From Cyanobium sp. ATX 6F1 (GTDB lineage: Bacteria; Cyanobacteriota; Cyanobacteriia; PCC-6307; Cyanobiaceae), in the NCBI RefSeq assembly GCF_024346315.1, contig NZ_JAGQCS010000009.1, positions 40,950 through 104,949 on the forward strand: 64,000 nt of DNA, given 5' to 3'. The translations under genes and the position numbers were made by a program. Numbering within the stretch: the first letter of the stretch is position 1; every line of letters begins with the position of its first letter. Positions 23,829 through 35,769 of this stretch are shown here, one piece after another. Under the pieces are notes generated by a model. It saw only the letters and a list, made by a program, of their open reading frames with translations. It was not told the DNA's origin and searched no databases.

Positions 23829-24292
23829 TGGATGTCATCTGTGCTGCCTCCATGGCTCGGCCCACCGCCTGCGTCCCAACCCTCGGCCTGATCGCCGCGG
23901 TGCTGCTACCGCTTGGCTCCCCGCCGGTGGCCCAGGCCGCCCCGAAAGGGCCTGAGCCGGAGTTCCCCAGCACGGAAACCCTGCGCAAGGTCCAGCTGGC
24001 CGCCATCAACTGCGCCCGCGAAAACACAGCCGACACCTGCGAGCCCTCGCGCCAGCTCGCCGATGGCCTGATGGACAACCCCTGGCTCTCGGCCACCTGC
24101 AAGGACGACCTCTGGGACATCCGCCGCCAATCGGTGATCGCCGCCAGCAACAGCTACACCCGCCGCGAGGCGCTCAACAAGGTGGCCGAAAGTCTGCTGA
24201 ACATCTGCAAACCCACCCTCAAGCCCCTGGTCGCACCGAAGCCAGCGGGCCCGGACAAACCAAAAGGCATCTTCGGCTTCGGCGCCAAGTGA
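23825..24292 (+). CDS. Small secreted protein of unknown function with conserved-looking cysteines
   Basis: The gene encodes 155 residues from ATG at 23825, overlapping the phospholipase-like gene stop by four bases; ATG at 23852 is an alternative start. An N-terminal hydrophobic stretch ending VAQAA looks like a signal peptide. The mature part contains five cysteines in INCARENTADTCEPSR, SATCKDDLWD and LNICKPTL, suggesting disulfides in the periplasm or thylakoid lumen. I do not recognise a domain. The convergent gene at 24312-24746 encodes a protein of similar size with similar cysteine placement and signal-like start, so they may be distant paralogues. Confidence 0.65.
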   Translation: MMDVICAASMARPTACVPTLGLIAAVLLPLGSPPVAQAAPKGPEPEFPSTETLRKVQLAAINCARENTADTCEPSRQLADGLMDNPWLSATCKDDLWDIRRQSVIAASNSYTRREALNKVAESLLNICKPTLKPLVAPKPAGPDKPKGIFGFGAK

Positions 24293-24311
24293 GCGCCGCC
24301 GATGCACTCGC

Positions 24312-26462
<2,151 letters not shown>

Positions 26463-26472
26463 TCGCCATGCC

Positions 26473-29400
26473 TCAGGCCTGCTGACCCTCCGCAAACCAG
26501 CGGGCCTCCAGTCCCTTGATCACCACGTAGAAGGGCGGCACCACCCCCAGCGAGAGCACCGTGGCCACCAGGAGGCCGCCGAAGATCACCGTGCCCAGGG
26601 ATTGCTGGCTCTGGGCGCCGGCGGAATGGGCCACCACCAGGGGCATGAAGCCCGCCAGGGCGGCGATCGCCGTCATCAGGATCGGGCGCAACCGTGATTC
26701 GGCTGAGGCGATCGCGGCCTCCACGGCGCTCATCCCGGCCTTCATGTGCTGCTCGGCCACCTCGACGATCAAGATGCCGTTCTTGGCGGCCAGGCCGATC
26801 AGGGTCACCAACCCCACCTGGGCGTAGATGTTGAGGTCGATCGAGCGGATCGCCAGAAACGCCAGCGCCCCGAGCATCGCCAGGGGCACGGTCATCAGGA
26901 TGATCACCGGGGTGACGTAGCTCTCGTACTGGGCCGAGAGCACCAGATACACCACCAGGATCCCGAGCCCGAACACCAGCACGCTGGCGCTACCGGCCGA
27001 GAGTTGCAGGGCCGCCAGGCCGGTGAAGGCATAGCCGATGTTGTTGAAATCGAGGCTGCCAAACACCTCCTGGATCTTGGCCAGCGCCTGGCCGGAGCTT
27101 TTGCTCGCGGCCTCGGCCCCCTGCACCAGAATCGTGCGGTAAAGGTTGTAGTGGCTGATCACCGGTGGGGCGCTGGTGAGGGTCACCTTGGCGAACTCCG
27201 ACACCGGCACGAGCTTGTTGTCGTTGGAGCGCACGTAGTAGCCCTCCACATCCTGAATCGTGCTGCGGTTGGCCGCCTGGGATTGCACATAGATGTTGCG
27301 CACCTGGCCGTTCTCGTAGGTGAGGTTGGCGAAGTTGCCGCCAGCGAGGATGCCGATCGTGCTCATCGCCTGGGTGAAATCGATGTTCAACGCCCCGAGG
27401 ATGTCGCGATCAATGCTCAGCTCAAAAGCCGGCGCACTGGGGATGAACTGGGTGTAGACCGAGCTGAAAAAACCTGTGGCCTGGGCGGTTGAGGTCAGCT
27501 TGGTGGCCTGCTGGGCGAGCTCGGTGAAGCTGTAACCGCCGTTGCTGAGGTCGTTGAACTGGAAGTAGAAGCCCCCCTGGGAGGAGAAGCCCGGGATCGC
27601 CGGCGGCAGGCCGGCGCGCACGAAGCCGCTGCTGATCGTCTGCAGGCTGTCGTTGAGCCGCTTCACCACCGCTGCGGCCGAGGCCGAGGCGGCGGAGCGC
27701 TCCTCCAGGGGCTTGAGGCCAAAGAAGAACACCCCCTGATCGGGGCTGGCGCCGTTGAAGCCATAGCCGCTCACCACCGTGCCGGCCACGATCTCCTCCT
27801 CCTTGCCCAGCACGCGGGCCACTTCCTGGGCTGTGGCCTGGGTCTGGCTGAGGGAGGCGCCGTTCTGGAGCTGGAAGAAGCCCACCCCGTAGCCCTGGTC
27901 CTCATCGGGGATGAAGGCCGAGGGCAGGCTGGTGAAGGCGAACACCGTGAGCACGATGCCGGCCCCCAGGCCCACCAGGATCAAGCGACGGCGCCGAATC
28001 AAGGCGGCCACCAAGGAGCTGTAGCCACTCTCGACCTTGGCGAAGAAGACGTTGAAGCGCTCGAAGATCCAGGGCAGGTTGGCCCCACCCAGCACGCCCA
28101 GCACCACGCCGAGGATGTAGGTCCAGCCACCGACGCCGTTGAAACGGCCGAAGGCCAGACCCACCACCACGCCCAGCACGATCCAGATCGGACCCTTGGG
28201 AGGCTGGGGTTTGCCCCCGAGGATCAGCCCCGAGAGCATCGGCGAAAAGGTGAGCGCATTGAAGGCCGAGATCGCAATCGAGAAGGCGATCGTGAGCGCA
28301 AATTGCTTGTAGATGATGCCGATGCCGCCGGGGTAGAAGGCGACCGGCACGAACACCGCCATCAGCACCAGGGCTGTGGCGACCAGGGCTCCGATCAGCT
28401 CACCCATGCATTCGATCGCCGCCTCGCGGGCCTTCATGCCACGCTCGATGTTCTTGGACACCGCCTCGATGACCACGATCGCGTCATCCACCACCAGGCC
28501 CGTGGCCAGCACCAACCCCAGCAGGGTGAGCTGGTTGATCGAAAAACCAAACACCTTCACGAAGGCGAAGGTACCCACCAGGGAGATCGGGATCGCCAGG
28601 CTGGGCACCACCGTGGCGCGCCAGTCCTGAAGGAACAGGAACAGGATCAGCAGCACCAGGATGATCGCCAGGCCGAGGGCGTCCACCACCCCTTCGACGG
28701 CCGATTCAATGAACTGACCGATGTTGTAGATCTGCTGCACGACGACGCCCGACGGCACACCGGCGGCGAACTGATTCATCACCTCCACCACCCCCTCGGA
28801 CACATCGAGGGCATTGCTTTCCGGGGTCTGGAAGACGGCCACGGTGATCGAGGGAAACCCTTTTTTATCCACCGCCACCTGGCCGAAGGTGTTGAAGCCG
28901 TAGGTGGCGCTGCCGACGTCCTTGAGACGCAGCAGGTTGCCGGCCGAGGTGCGTCCCACAATCAGGTCGTTGAGATCTTCGACCGACACCAGGTTGCCGT
29001 TGTTCTTGATCAGCAACGGGTAGGCGTAGGCCTGGTTGCCCCCCGCGGGCGGGCCGCCCACCAGGCCACCGATGGCCACGGTGTTCTGGTTCTTGACCGC
29101 ATTGACCACGTCGTTGGCGGTAAGGCCGTTGGCGGTCACCTTCTTGGCATCGATGAACAGCCAGAAGGCGGGGTTGGAGCCCCCCAGCAGGTTGACGCTG
29201 GCCACACCGGGAACCCGGCCCAGCTGGTAGTAGAGGCTTTCGTAGATCAGCCCGTTGAGGTAAGCGGCATCGAACTGTCCGTCGCTTGAGCCCACCTGGT
29301 AGGCCAGCAGAATCGAGGGGGTGGATTGCTCCACCGACACCCCGGTGGCCTGCACCTGCTGGGGCAGCTGCGGCATCGCCAGGGAGACGCGGTTCTGCAC

Positions 29401-29724
29401 GTTCACCTGGTTGATGTTGATATCGGTTCCTTCGTTGAAGTAGACGCTGATCGTGCTCGCCCCCTGCATCGTGCTGGTGGAGGCGATGTAGGAGGCGTTG
29501 GGCACTCCGTTGATCTGCTGCTCGATCGGATTGGTGACCGACTGCTCGGTGACGATCGAATTGGCGCCGCCATAGGTGGCGCTCACCTGCACCAGGGGCG
29601 GAGCGATGTTGGGCAGGTTTTCGATCGAGAGGGTGGGGATCGCGATCAGCCCCACCAGCACGATCAGGATGCTGCAGACCGTGGTGAGCACGGGCCGCTT
29701 GATGAAATTGTCGGACAGCGACAT
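26473..29724 (-). CDS. RND efflux pump inner membrane subunit (HAE1/AcrB type), copy 1
   Basis: The product has 1083 residues, an AcrB-like proton-driven exporter. The start SLSDNFIKRPVLTTVCSILI, the proton-relay aspartates in LVLATGLVVDDAIVVIEAV, LPSAFIPDEDQGYGVGFF before the second periplasmic domain and VTLIGLAAKNGILIVEVAEQ near the end are diagnostic. Between the sixth and seventh helices there is an unusual hydrophobic insert (GPIWIVLGVVVGLAFGRFNG to LGVLGGANLPWIFERFN), likely two extra membrane segments. The gene is last in a five-gene operon and lies nine bases after its adaptor. An outer membrane TolC-type partner must be encoded elsewhere. Substrates are unknown. Confidence 0.92.
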   Translation of the reverse strand: MSLSDNFIKRPVLTTVCSILIVLVGLIAIPTLSIENLPNIAPPLVQVSATYGGANSIVTEQSVTNPIEQQINGVPNASYIASTSTMQGASTISVYFNEGTDININQVNVQNRVSLAMPQLPQQVQATGVSVEQSTPSILLAYQVGSSDGQFDAAYLNGLIYESLYYQLGRVPGVASVNLLGGSNPAFWLFIDAKKVTANGLTANDVVNAVKNQNTVAIGGLVGGPPAGGNQAYAYPLLIKNNGNLVSVEDLNDLIVGRTSAGNLLRLKDVGSATYGFNTFGQVAVDKKGFPSITVAVFQTPESNALDVSEGVVEVMNQFAAGVPSGVVVQQIYNIGQFIESAVEGVVDALGLAIILVLLILFLFLQDWRATVVPSLAIPISLVGTFAFVKVFGFSINQLTLLGLVLATGLVVDDAIVVIEAVSKNIERGMKAREAAIECMGELIGALVATALVLMAVFVPVAFYPGGIGIIYKQFALTIAFSIAISAFNALTFSPMLSGLILGGKPQPPKGPIWIVLGVVVGLAFGRFNGVGGWTYILGVVLGVLGGANLPWIFERFNVFFAKVESGYSSLVAALIRRRRLILVGLGAGIVLTVFAFTSLPSAFIPDEDQGYGVGFFQLQNGASLSQTQATAQEVARVLGKEEEIVAGTVVSGYGFNGASPDQGVFFFGLKPLEERSAASASAAAVVKRLNDSLQTISSGFVRAGLPPAIPGFSSQGGFYFQFNDLSNGGYSFTELAQQATKLTSTAQATGFFSSVYTQFIPSAPAFELSIDRDILGALNIDFTQAMSTIGILAGGNFANLTYENGQVRNIYVQSQAANRSTIQDVEGYYVRSNDNKLVPVSEFAKVTLTSAPPVISHYNLYRTILVQGAEAASKSSGQALAKIQEVFGSLDFNNIGYAFTGLAALQLSAGSASVLVFGLGILVVYLVLSAQYESYVTPVIILMTVPLAMLGALAFLAIRSIDLNIYAQVGLVTLIGLAAKNGILIVEVAEQHMKAGMSAVEAAIASAESRLRPILMTAIAALAGFMPLVVAHSAGAQSQQSLGTVIFGGLLVATVLSLGVVPPFYVVIKGLEARWFAEGQQA

Positions 29725-29733
29725 GGCTTGGCC

Positions 29734-30936
29734 TCAGCCCTCTGGAGTGCTGCCCGCCAGCCGGGTGCCAGGGGCGGCTTCGTTCACCGGCATACCGCTG
29801 CGCAGCAGGGCGGTGTTGCTCACCACCACCCGATCGCCGGCCGCCAGGCCACTGATCAAGGGGAAGTGATTGTTCTGCAGGGTGCCGAGCTTCACCGCCA
29901 CCTGCACCACCACAGGCTGCTGGGGATTCTTGGCGGCCAGCTTCTCCAGCTTCTGCTTCTGCACCTCGGGCACCTGGGTGGAGGCTTTCAGCCGCGGCAG
30001 GATCGCCTGGATCGGCACCAGCTTGAACACGAAGGGCTGGGAAGCCTGCATCGTCACCGCCTGCACGGGCACCGCCAGGGAGACTTTCTGCTCGGTGATG
30101 ATCCGGTTGGTGACCACCAGGCCGGTTTTGAGCTTGCCGGTGAGGTTGGGGAACTCCGCCTTCACCAACAACGAATTGGGCGGTGAGGGATTGGTGGCGG
30201 TGGCCGGGGTGAAGTAAGGGGAGATGAACACCACCCGGCCTTCGGCGCTCACCGTCGGTGTGCCCTGGGAGGTCAGCAGCACACGCTGGCCCACCGCCAC
30301 CCGGCCAAGTTGGGTGGAGGGCACATCCATGCGGGTCCAGAGGCTGCTGTTGTCGACCACACCCGTGATCGACTGACCCTTCTGCACGAAATCGCCGAGC
30401 TTGACGCTGCTCAGATCACCGAGGATGCCGTCGATCGGCGCCTTCACGAAGGAGTAACCCAGGGTGGCGGCATTGGCCTTGACCTGGTCGCGCGATTGAA
30501 TCGCCTGGGTGATATAGGCGTCGCGGTCCTTGTTGGAGACAGCCCCCTGGTTGTTCAGGAAGATGTAGCGCTCGGCGTTGATGCGGTCTTTGCGCGCCTC
30601 GGCCGTGCTGGCGTTGAGCTGGGCGCTGGGCTGCACGTTGTCGAGCACAAAGATGTGCTGGCCCTGGCGCACGCGTTCCCCCTGGCTGGCCAGGATCTTC
30701 ACCACGCGGCCATCGGTTTCCGGTTTGAGCAGCACGTCGGTGACCGACTCCAGCTTGCTGACCACATCGATCCCCGGGGTGAACGTCTGGGGATCGATCG
30801 CCTGGGTCTGAACGATCAGCAGGGGCTGGGCGGTGGGCTTGCCAGCGCCGCATCCCGCCAGCAACACAAGGGGGAGGAGCCAGGCCGCAGATTTGCCCAC
30901 GGAACAGTCCAAGCCGGCGCTGGCGAGCCTAATCAC
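29734..30936 (-). CDS. RND efflux periplasmic adaptor (membrane fusion protein), copy 1
   Basis: The gene encodes 400 residues from ATG at 30936. It has a lipoprotein signal (LLPLVLLAGCGAGKPTAQ, lipobox cysteine near residue 29), then AcrA/MexA-like parts: a barrel-sandwich (lipoyl-like) domain with VVKILASQGERVRQGQHIF, an alpha-helical hairpin with NAERYIFLNNQGAVSNKDRD, then FVKAPIDGILGDLSSVKLGD and the beta-barrel and membrane-proximal domains. It should link the downstream RND subunit to an outer membrane channel. The first eight bases overlap the 3' end of the small membrane protein gene at 30929-31246. Confidence 0.9.
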   Translation of the reverse strand: MIRLASAGLDCSVGKSAAWLLPLVLLAGCGAGKPTAQPLLIVQTQAIDPQTFTPGIDVVSKLESVTDVLLKPETDGRVVKILASQGERVRQGQHIFVLDNVQPSAQLNASTAEARKDRINAERYIFLNNQGAVSNKDRDAYITQAIQSRDQVKANAATLGYSFVKAPIDGILGDLSSVKLGDFVQKGQSITGVVDNSSLWTRMDVPSTQLGRVAVGQRVLLTSQGTPTVSAEGRVVFISPYFTPATATNPSPPNSLLVKAEFPNLTGKLKTGLVVTNRIITEQKVSLAVPVQAVTMQASQPFVFKLVPIQAILPRLKASTQVPEVQKQKLEKLAAKNPQQPVVVQVAVKLGTLQNNHFPLISGLAAGDRVVVSNTALLRSGMPVNEAAPGTRLAGSTPEG

Positions 30937-31246
30937 CCTTGGGCTCCTCCCCCCGGGGCCTGGGTCGCTGGGGGCTCTGGCGCCGGGCCGCCGTGCGCGG
31001 CTTGCGGTGGTACGCAGGATCGGGGTTGCGCTCCTGCAGCTGGCGCACCGCTTCGAGCGTGAGGCCAGCGAGGCCGCCGAAGGCGCAGAAGATCACGAAA
31101 AAGATCACATAGGTGCGCGGACTCACCTGGGCCGGGGTGTTGGACACCACGGTCTTCAACATCAGGGCCACGGCGGCCCCCAGGGCGCCGCCGATCAAAG
31201 CGGCCAGCAGTACCTGGCGCCCGCGCAGGGGGGCCGGGGACGCCAT
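30929..31246 (-). CDS. Small two-helix membrane protein inside the RND operon
   Basis: The product has 105 residues. Two hydrophobic segments (about residues 12-33, LLAALIGGALGAAVALMLKT, and 45-68, YVIFFVIFCAFGGLAGLTLE) are followed by a basic, proline- and arginine-rich cytoplasmic tail. I do not recognise a family. It begins on the last base of the second RND gene's stop and overlaps the next adaptor gene by eight bases, so it is translated within one operon. Its position between two RND systems suggests an accessory subunit such as the small AcrZ-like modulators; this is inference from position only. Confidence 0.7.
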   Translation of the reverse strand: MASPAPLRGRQVLLAALIGGALGAAVALMLKTVVSNTPAQVSPRTYVIFFVIFCAFGGLAGLTLEAVRQLQERNPDPAYHRKPRTAARRQSPQRPRPRGEEPKGD

Positions 31247-34200
31247 CAGAAGGCCTCGCCGCCCGCGTCAACGATCACCGCAAGGTCGTCATCGGCAGGG
31301 GGGATCTCCGGGCGCACCCATTGCTTCATCACCACGTAGAACACCGGCACCACCAGCAGCGAAAGCACGGTGGCCACCAGCAACCCGCCGAACACCACCG
31401 TGCCCAGGGCCGACTGACTCCGCGCCCCCGCGCCGCTCGCCAGAACCAGGGGCAAAAAGCCGAACAGCGAAGAGATCGCCGTCATCAGGATCGGCCGCAC
31501 GCGGGACAGCGCCGCCTCCCGGGCCGCCTCCAGGGCCGTGGCCCCGGCCAGCATTCTCTGGTTGGCGAGATCGACGATCAGGATGCCGTTCTTGGCCGCC
31601 AGACCGATCAACATCACCAGACCCACCTGGGCGTAGATGTTGAGGTCGTAGCCGCGCAACCCAAGGAACACCAAGGCGCCGAGCATCGCGGTGGGCACCG
31701 TCATCAGAATGATCAGTGGATCGCTGTAGCTCTCGTACTGGGCGGCCAGCACCAGGTACACCACCAGGATCCCCAGGGCGAAGATCACCACCGCGAGGGC
31801 ACCGGCCTTCACCTCCTCGCGGGAGATGCCGGTCCAGTCGAAGCCGATGCCGTTGACACCCAGCTTCTTGAAGGTGTCTTGCATGCCGATGATCGCCTGG
31901 CCCGAGCTTCTGCCTGGCGCCGCCGAACCCTCCACCTTGATCGAGCGGTAGAGGTTGAAGTGCGGGATCACCGCCGGGCCGGTGATCGGCTCGATCGTGA
32001 AGAACTCAGCCAGGGGGATGGTGGCGCCTGAGCTGTTGCGCACGAACACCGCACTGAGCCGCTCAGGGGTGGAGCGGAAGCTTTCATTCGCCTGCACATA
32101 CACCCGACGCACCTTGCCTTCCTGGAAGGTGTCGTTGATGTAGGCGCCACCGAAGTTGAAACTGAACGCCTGCATCGCCTGGCCGTAGTCCACACCCGCC
32201 GCGGCCATGCGGTCGCGATCCACCTTGATCGCCAGTTGGGGCGATTCGGGGCTGAACTGGGTGAACACCCGATCGAACAGCGGCGACCCTCCCACCAGAT
32301 TCTGGCGGGCGGTGTTGATCAGGTTGTTGGCGGCGCCAAAGAACGCGGGCAGGTTGAGGGCGCCACCACTGCGATCAAGCAACTGGAACTCAAAGCCGCC
32401 CGAGGCGCCGTAGCCGGGGATCGCCGGCGGTTCGACCACGAACACTCGCGCCCCCTGGATCTGGGCCAGCTTCGGGCCCAGCCGTCCCACGATCGCCGGA
32501 ACGGACTGCTCATCGCCCGGACGGTCGTCCCAGTTCTTGGTGCCGAAGAAAAACAGGCCGCGGTTGGGGGCGTTGCCATCGAGGCTGGCGCCACTGAAGA
32601 TCGCCGCCGAACTGATGTCCTTCTCGCCGCGCAGAATTTCGGCCACCTGGCGGTTGATGCGCCGGGTGGTCTCTTCAGAGCTGCCATCGGGGGCCTGCAC
32701 GAAGCCGATCGCATAGCCCTGATCCTCCACCGGCACAAATCCTGAGGGGATGGCGTTGAAGGCCACCGCCGTGAGCACCACGCCGCCCACCAGCAGGGCC
32801 ATCACCAGCTTGCGGCGCCCCAGCACCCAGCCCAGGGCACCTTCATAGCGGCGCTCAAAGCCGCCATAGAGGTGGTTGAAGCGATCGAAGATCTGCGGGG
32901 TGAACCAGCCCAGGGCGGCGCCGATGCCAGCGAACAGAAGCACCACCAATGGGGCGGTGAGGCCAGCCGAAAGCAGGCCGTAGATCACGCCGATCACCGC
33001 ACCGGCGATGGCGTAGGTGCGGCGACTGGGGGGTGGACTCTCCCGAGCCAGGAGCAGAGCCGAGAGCATCGGCGAGAAGGTGAGCGCGTTGAAGGTGGAG
33101 ATCGCCACCGAGAAGATGATCGTGGCGGCGAACTGCTTGTAGATCGTGCCGGTGGCGCCGGGAAAGAACAGCACCGGCAGAAACACCGCGAACAGCACCA
33201 GGGAAGTGGCGATCACCGCCCCGAACAGGTCATCCATGGTTGCCTTGGCGGCCGCCACGGCACTGAGGCCCTGGGATTTCTTCGTGGAGGTGTCCTCAAT
33301 CACGGTGATGGCGTCATCCACCACCAGGCCCGTGGCCAGCACCAACCCGAACAGCGTGAGCTGGTTGAGCGAAAAGCCGAAGGCCTTGGCGAAGGCGAAG
33401 GTGCCCACCAGGGCCACGGGGATGGCGATGCCCGGCACCAGGGTGGCCTTCCAGTCCTGCAGAAACAGAAACAGAATCAGCACCACCAGCAGCACCGCAT
33501 CGCGCAGGGAACCCGTCACACCCTCGATCGAGGCGTTGATGAAGTCAGTGGAGTCGTAAATCTTCTCCAGACGAAGCCCGGGCGGCATCGTGGCCTTGAA
33601 GTCGGCCAGCACGCCTTCCACGCCATCGGATACCTCCAGGGCATTGCTGCCACTGAGCTGATAGATCGCCAGGCCCACCGAAGGCACGCCGCGCAGGTCG
33701 GTGGCGGAGACGTCATAGCTCTCACCGCCCAGCTCCACTCGGCCCACGTCCCGCAGGCGGATCAGACCACCGTCGGGGGCGGTGCGCAGGATCATGGCTT
33801 CAAATTCGTCGAGCTTCACCAGGCGGCCCTGGAGCTGCACCGAGAAGGTGAACACCTGGCCCTGGGGCGAAGGGGCGCCGCCGACGCGGCCTGCGGGCAC
33901 CAACCGGTTCTGACTGTTGAGGGCCGCCACCACATCGCTGGAGGTGAGCTGGTTGGCCGCCAGTTTGCCTGGATCCAGCCAGAGCCGGATCGAAAGCTTG
34001 CGGTTGCCGAAGTAAGCCAGGCTGCCCACCCCCTTCACCCGCCGGATCGCATCGGTGAGGTTCTGATCCAGCAGGCCGCTGATCGTCTCGGTGCTGTAGG
34101 GGTTGGCGGGATCTTCGCTGACGACGTTGTAGACGAGCAGGATCGAGGTGGAGGCCTGGTTCACCACCACCCCCGACTGGCGCACCTCCGTGGGCAGCTG

Positions 34201-34554
34201 GGGCTGGGCCAGGGCCACCCGGTTCTGCACGTTCACCTGGTTGATGGCGCCGTCGGTGCCGCTGGCGAAGGAGATCGCGATCGCACTGGTGCCATCGGCG
34301 GCACTGCTGGAGGTGATGAACTCCATGTCCTCCACCCCGTTGATCTGCTGCTCCAGCACGGTGGTGACGCCCTCCTCGACACTGAGGGCATCAGCGCCGT
34401 TGTAGAAGGCGGTCACCTTGATGGTGGGCGGCGCGATGTCGGGCAGGTTCTCGATCGGCAGCAGCGGAATCGCGATCAAACCGGCGAACACGATCAGCAG
34501 GCTGCACACCACGGTGAGCACCGGCCGGACGATGAAGTTGTTGGAGGGAGACAT
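31246..34554 (-). CDS. RND efflux pump inner membrane subunit (HAE1/AcrB type), copy 2
   Basis: The gene encodes 1102 residues and is a paralogue of the subunit at 26473-29724. Shared marks: NFIVRPVLTVVCSLLIVFAG at the start, VLATGLVVDDAITVIEDTS for the proton-relay aspartates, IPSGFVPVEDQGYAIGF, and VMLIGLAAKNGILIVDLANQ. The insertion between helices six and seven is present here too (RRTYAIAGAVIGVIYGLLS to FAGIGAALGWFTPQIFDRFN). The two copies have diverged strongly, so the duplication is old or one was acquired separately. It follows its adaptor gene by 14 bases and ends exactly where the small membrane protein gene starts. Confidence 0.92.
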   Translation of the reverse strand: MSPSNNFIVRPVLTVVCSLLIVFAGLIAIPLLPIENLPDIAPPTIKVTAFYNGADALSVEEGVTTVLEQQINGVEDMEFITSSSAADGTSAIAISFASGTDGAINQVNVQNRVALAQPQLPTEVRQSGVVVNQASTSILLVYNVVSEDPANPYSTETISGLLDQNLTDAIRRVKGVGSLAYFGNRKLSIRLWLDPGKLAANQLTSSDVVAALNSQNRLVPAGRVGGAPSPQGQVFTFSVQLQGRLVKLDEFEAMILRTAPDGGLIRLRDVGRVELGGESYDVSATDLRGVPSVGLAIYQLSGSNALEVSDGVEGVLADFKATMPPGLRLEKIYDSTDFINASIEGVTGSLRDAVLLVVLILFLFLQDWKATLVPGIAIPVALVGTFAFAKAFGFSLNQLTLFGLVLATGLVVDDAITVIEDTSTKKSQGLSAVAAAKATMDDLFGAVIATSLVLFAVFLPVLFFPGATGTIYKQFAATIIFSVAISTFNALTFSPMLSALLLARESPPPSRRTYAIAGAVIGVIYGLLSAGLTAPLVVLLFAGIGAALGWFTPQIFDRFNHLYGGFERRYEGALGWVLGRRKLVMALLVGGVVLTAVAFNAIPSGFVPVEDQGYAIGFVQAPDGSSEETTRRINRQVAEILRGEKDISSAAIFSGASLDGNAPNRGLFFFGTKNWDDRPGDEQSVPAIVGRLGPKLAQIQGARVFVVEPPAIPGYGASGGFEFQLLDRSGGALNLPAFFGAANNLINTARQNLVGGSPLFDRVFTQFSPESPQLAIKVDRDRMAAAGVDYGQAMQAFSFNFGGAYINDTFQEGKVRRVYVQANESFRSTPERLSAVFVRNSSGATIPLAEFFTIEPITGPAVIPHFNLYRSIKVEGSAAPGRSSGQAIIGMQDTFKKLGVNGIGFDWTGISREEVKAGALAVVIFALGILVVYLVLAAQYESYSDPLIILMTVPTAMLGALVFLGLRGYDLNIYAQVGLVMLIGLAAKNGILIVDLANQRMLAGATALEAAREAALSRVRPILMTAISSLFGFLPLVLASGAGARSQSALGTVVFGGLLVATVLSLLVVPVFYVVMKQWVRPEIPPADDDLAVIVDAGGEAF

Positions 34555-34568
34555 CGTTTACAGGCCGC

Positions 34569-35672
34569 TCAATTCGCTGCCACCGGCACCCCGTGGCGCA
34601 GGTTGAGCAGGTTGGAGGTGATCACCCGCTGGCCGGCCGTGAGGCCGCGTTGCACGGGGAAGCGGTTGTTCTGCACCACCCCGAGGCTCACCGGGACCTG
34701 CAGGGCAAACGTGGTGCCCGGCGGCAGGCGGCGGGCGGCCTCCAGCACCGGCGCCGGCGGCTTGGTGGCCTCCAGCTCGGCGAGGCTGCCGGGGCTGAAC
34801 ACGAAGCTCTGGCCGGAGGTCTGGATCACAGCCTCAAACGGCACCGAGAGTTGATCTTGCTCATCGAGCACCAGCCGGGTGCGCACCCGCAGCCCGTTGC
34901 GCAGGGCCCCAGTGGGGTTGGCGAAGGCCGCTTTCACCAGCAGCGACTGGCTGCCCGCATTCACGGTCGGATCGATCGAATCGACGCGGCCATTGGCCAA
35001 GGTGCGGCCCGTGAGCGGGTCCTTGAGCACCACCAGCTGGCCCGGCCGCACCCGGCTCGAGAGCGCTGCCGGCACGTCGACCCGCGCCATCAACTCGGCG
35101 TTGCTCACCACCTTGGTGAGCTCCTGACCGGTGGCGATCACATCGCCGGCCTTCACCTTGAGGTCACTGATCACACCGGCGATCGGAGCGCGCAGATCGC
35201 GGAAGGCCAGGTCGGCCTCCCGGGAAATCACCGCCTGGCGCGAGGAGAGGTAGGCGGCGCGCAGTTCATCGCGCTGCAGGACGCTGGCGGCCCCCTGGCG
35301 GGCGAGGAACTCGAAGCGCTGGTAGTTGAGCTTGTCTTTTTCCAGCTGGGCCCGCAGGCTGGCCACCGAGGCCTCCACCTGCACCTGGTCCAGCACCAGC
35401 AATTGCTGGCCTGCCTTGACGCGGTCGCCCTGGCTCACATTCAGGCGCAGGATGCGGCCACCGGCCTGGGCGGCGAGCTGCACGAGCTTGTCGGATTCGA
35501 GCGTGCTGATCGTGTCGACGCCCTCACTGAAGCGTGCGGAGGCGGCTACGGCGGTGGCCACCGGCAGAATTCTCGGCTTGGCCGCTTCCGGTTCCTGGCA
35601 GCCCACCAGAGTGATCAACAGGCTTGCGGCGCCCAGACCAAGCACGAAACGGCGCGACACGACCAGCCTCAA
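34569..35672 (-). CDS. RND efflux periplasmic adaptor (membrane fusion protein), copy 2
   Basis: The gene encodes 367 residues from TTG at 35672; GTG at 35660 is an alternative start. A lipoprotein signal ends LITLVGC (cysteine near residue 25). The lipoyl-like domain holds GGRILRLNVSQGDRVKAGQ, the helical hairpin NYQRFEFLARQGAASVLQRDE, and then AFRDLRAPIAGVISDLKVK and the beta-barrel. It is the first gene of the five-gene efflux operon. It is clearly related to, but not a recent copy of, the adaptor at 29734-30936. Upstream lies a 97-base divergent region shared with the rarA fusion gene. Confidence 0.9.
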   Translation of the reverse strand: MRLVVSRRFVLGLGAASLLITLVGCQEPEAAKPRILPVATAVAASARFSEGVDTISTLESDKLVQLAAQAGGRILRLNVSQGDRVKAGQQLLVLDQVQVEASVASLRAQLEKDKLNYQRFEFLARQGAASVLQRDELRAAYLSSRQAVISREADLAFRDLRAPIAGVISDLKVKAGDVIATGQELTKVVSNAELMARVDVPAALSSRVRPGQLVVLKDPLTGRTLANGRVDSIDPTVNAGSQSLLVKAAFANPTGALRNGLRVRTRLVLDEQDQLSVPFEAVIQTSGQSFVFSPGSLAELEATKPPAPVLEAARRLPPGTTFALQVPVSLGVVQNNRFPVQRGLTAGQRVITSNLLNLRHGVPVAAN

Positions 35673-35769
35673 ACCTCGTCAGAGTCTGCCGCTCTGCCTA
35701 CCCTTTGCAACGGGCCGCACCCTCCCCTGACGTGGAGTTCCCTGGAGTGATCGCGATGGGGGATTCGGT

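Noticed and set aside
26746..29289. Long plus-strand open frames opposite the first RND pump gene
   Set aside because: They are histidine- and glutamine-rich translations that mirror a well-supported minus-strand gene, caused by high GC third positions.
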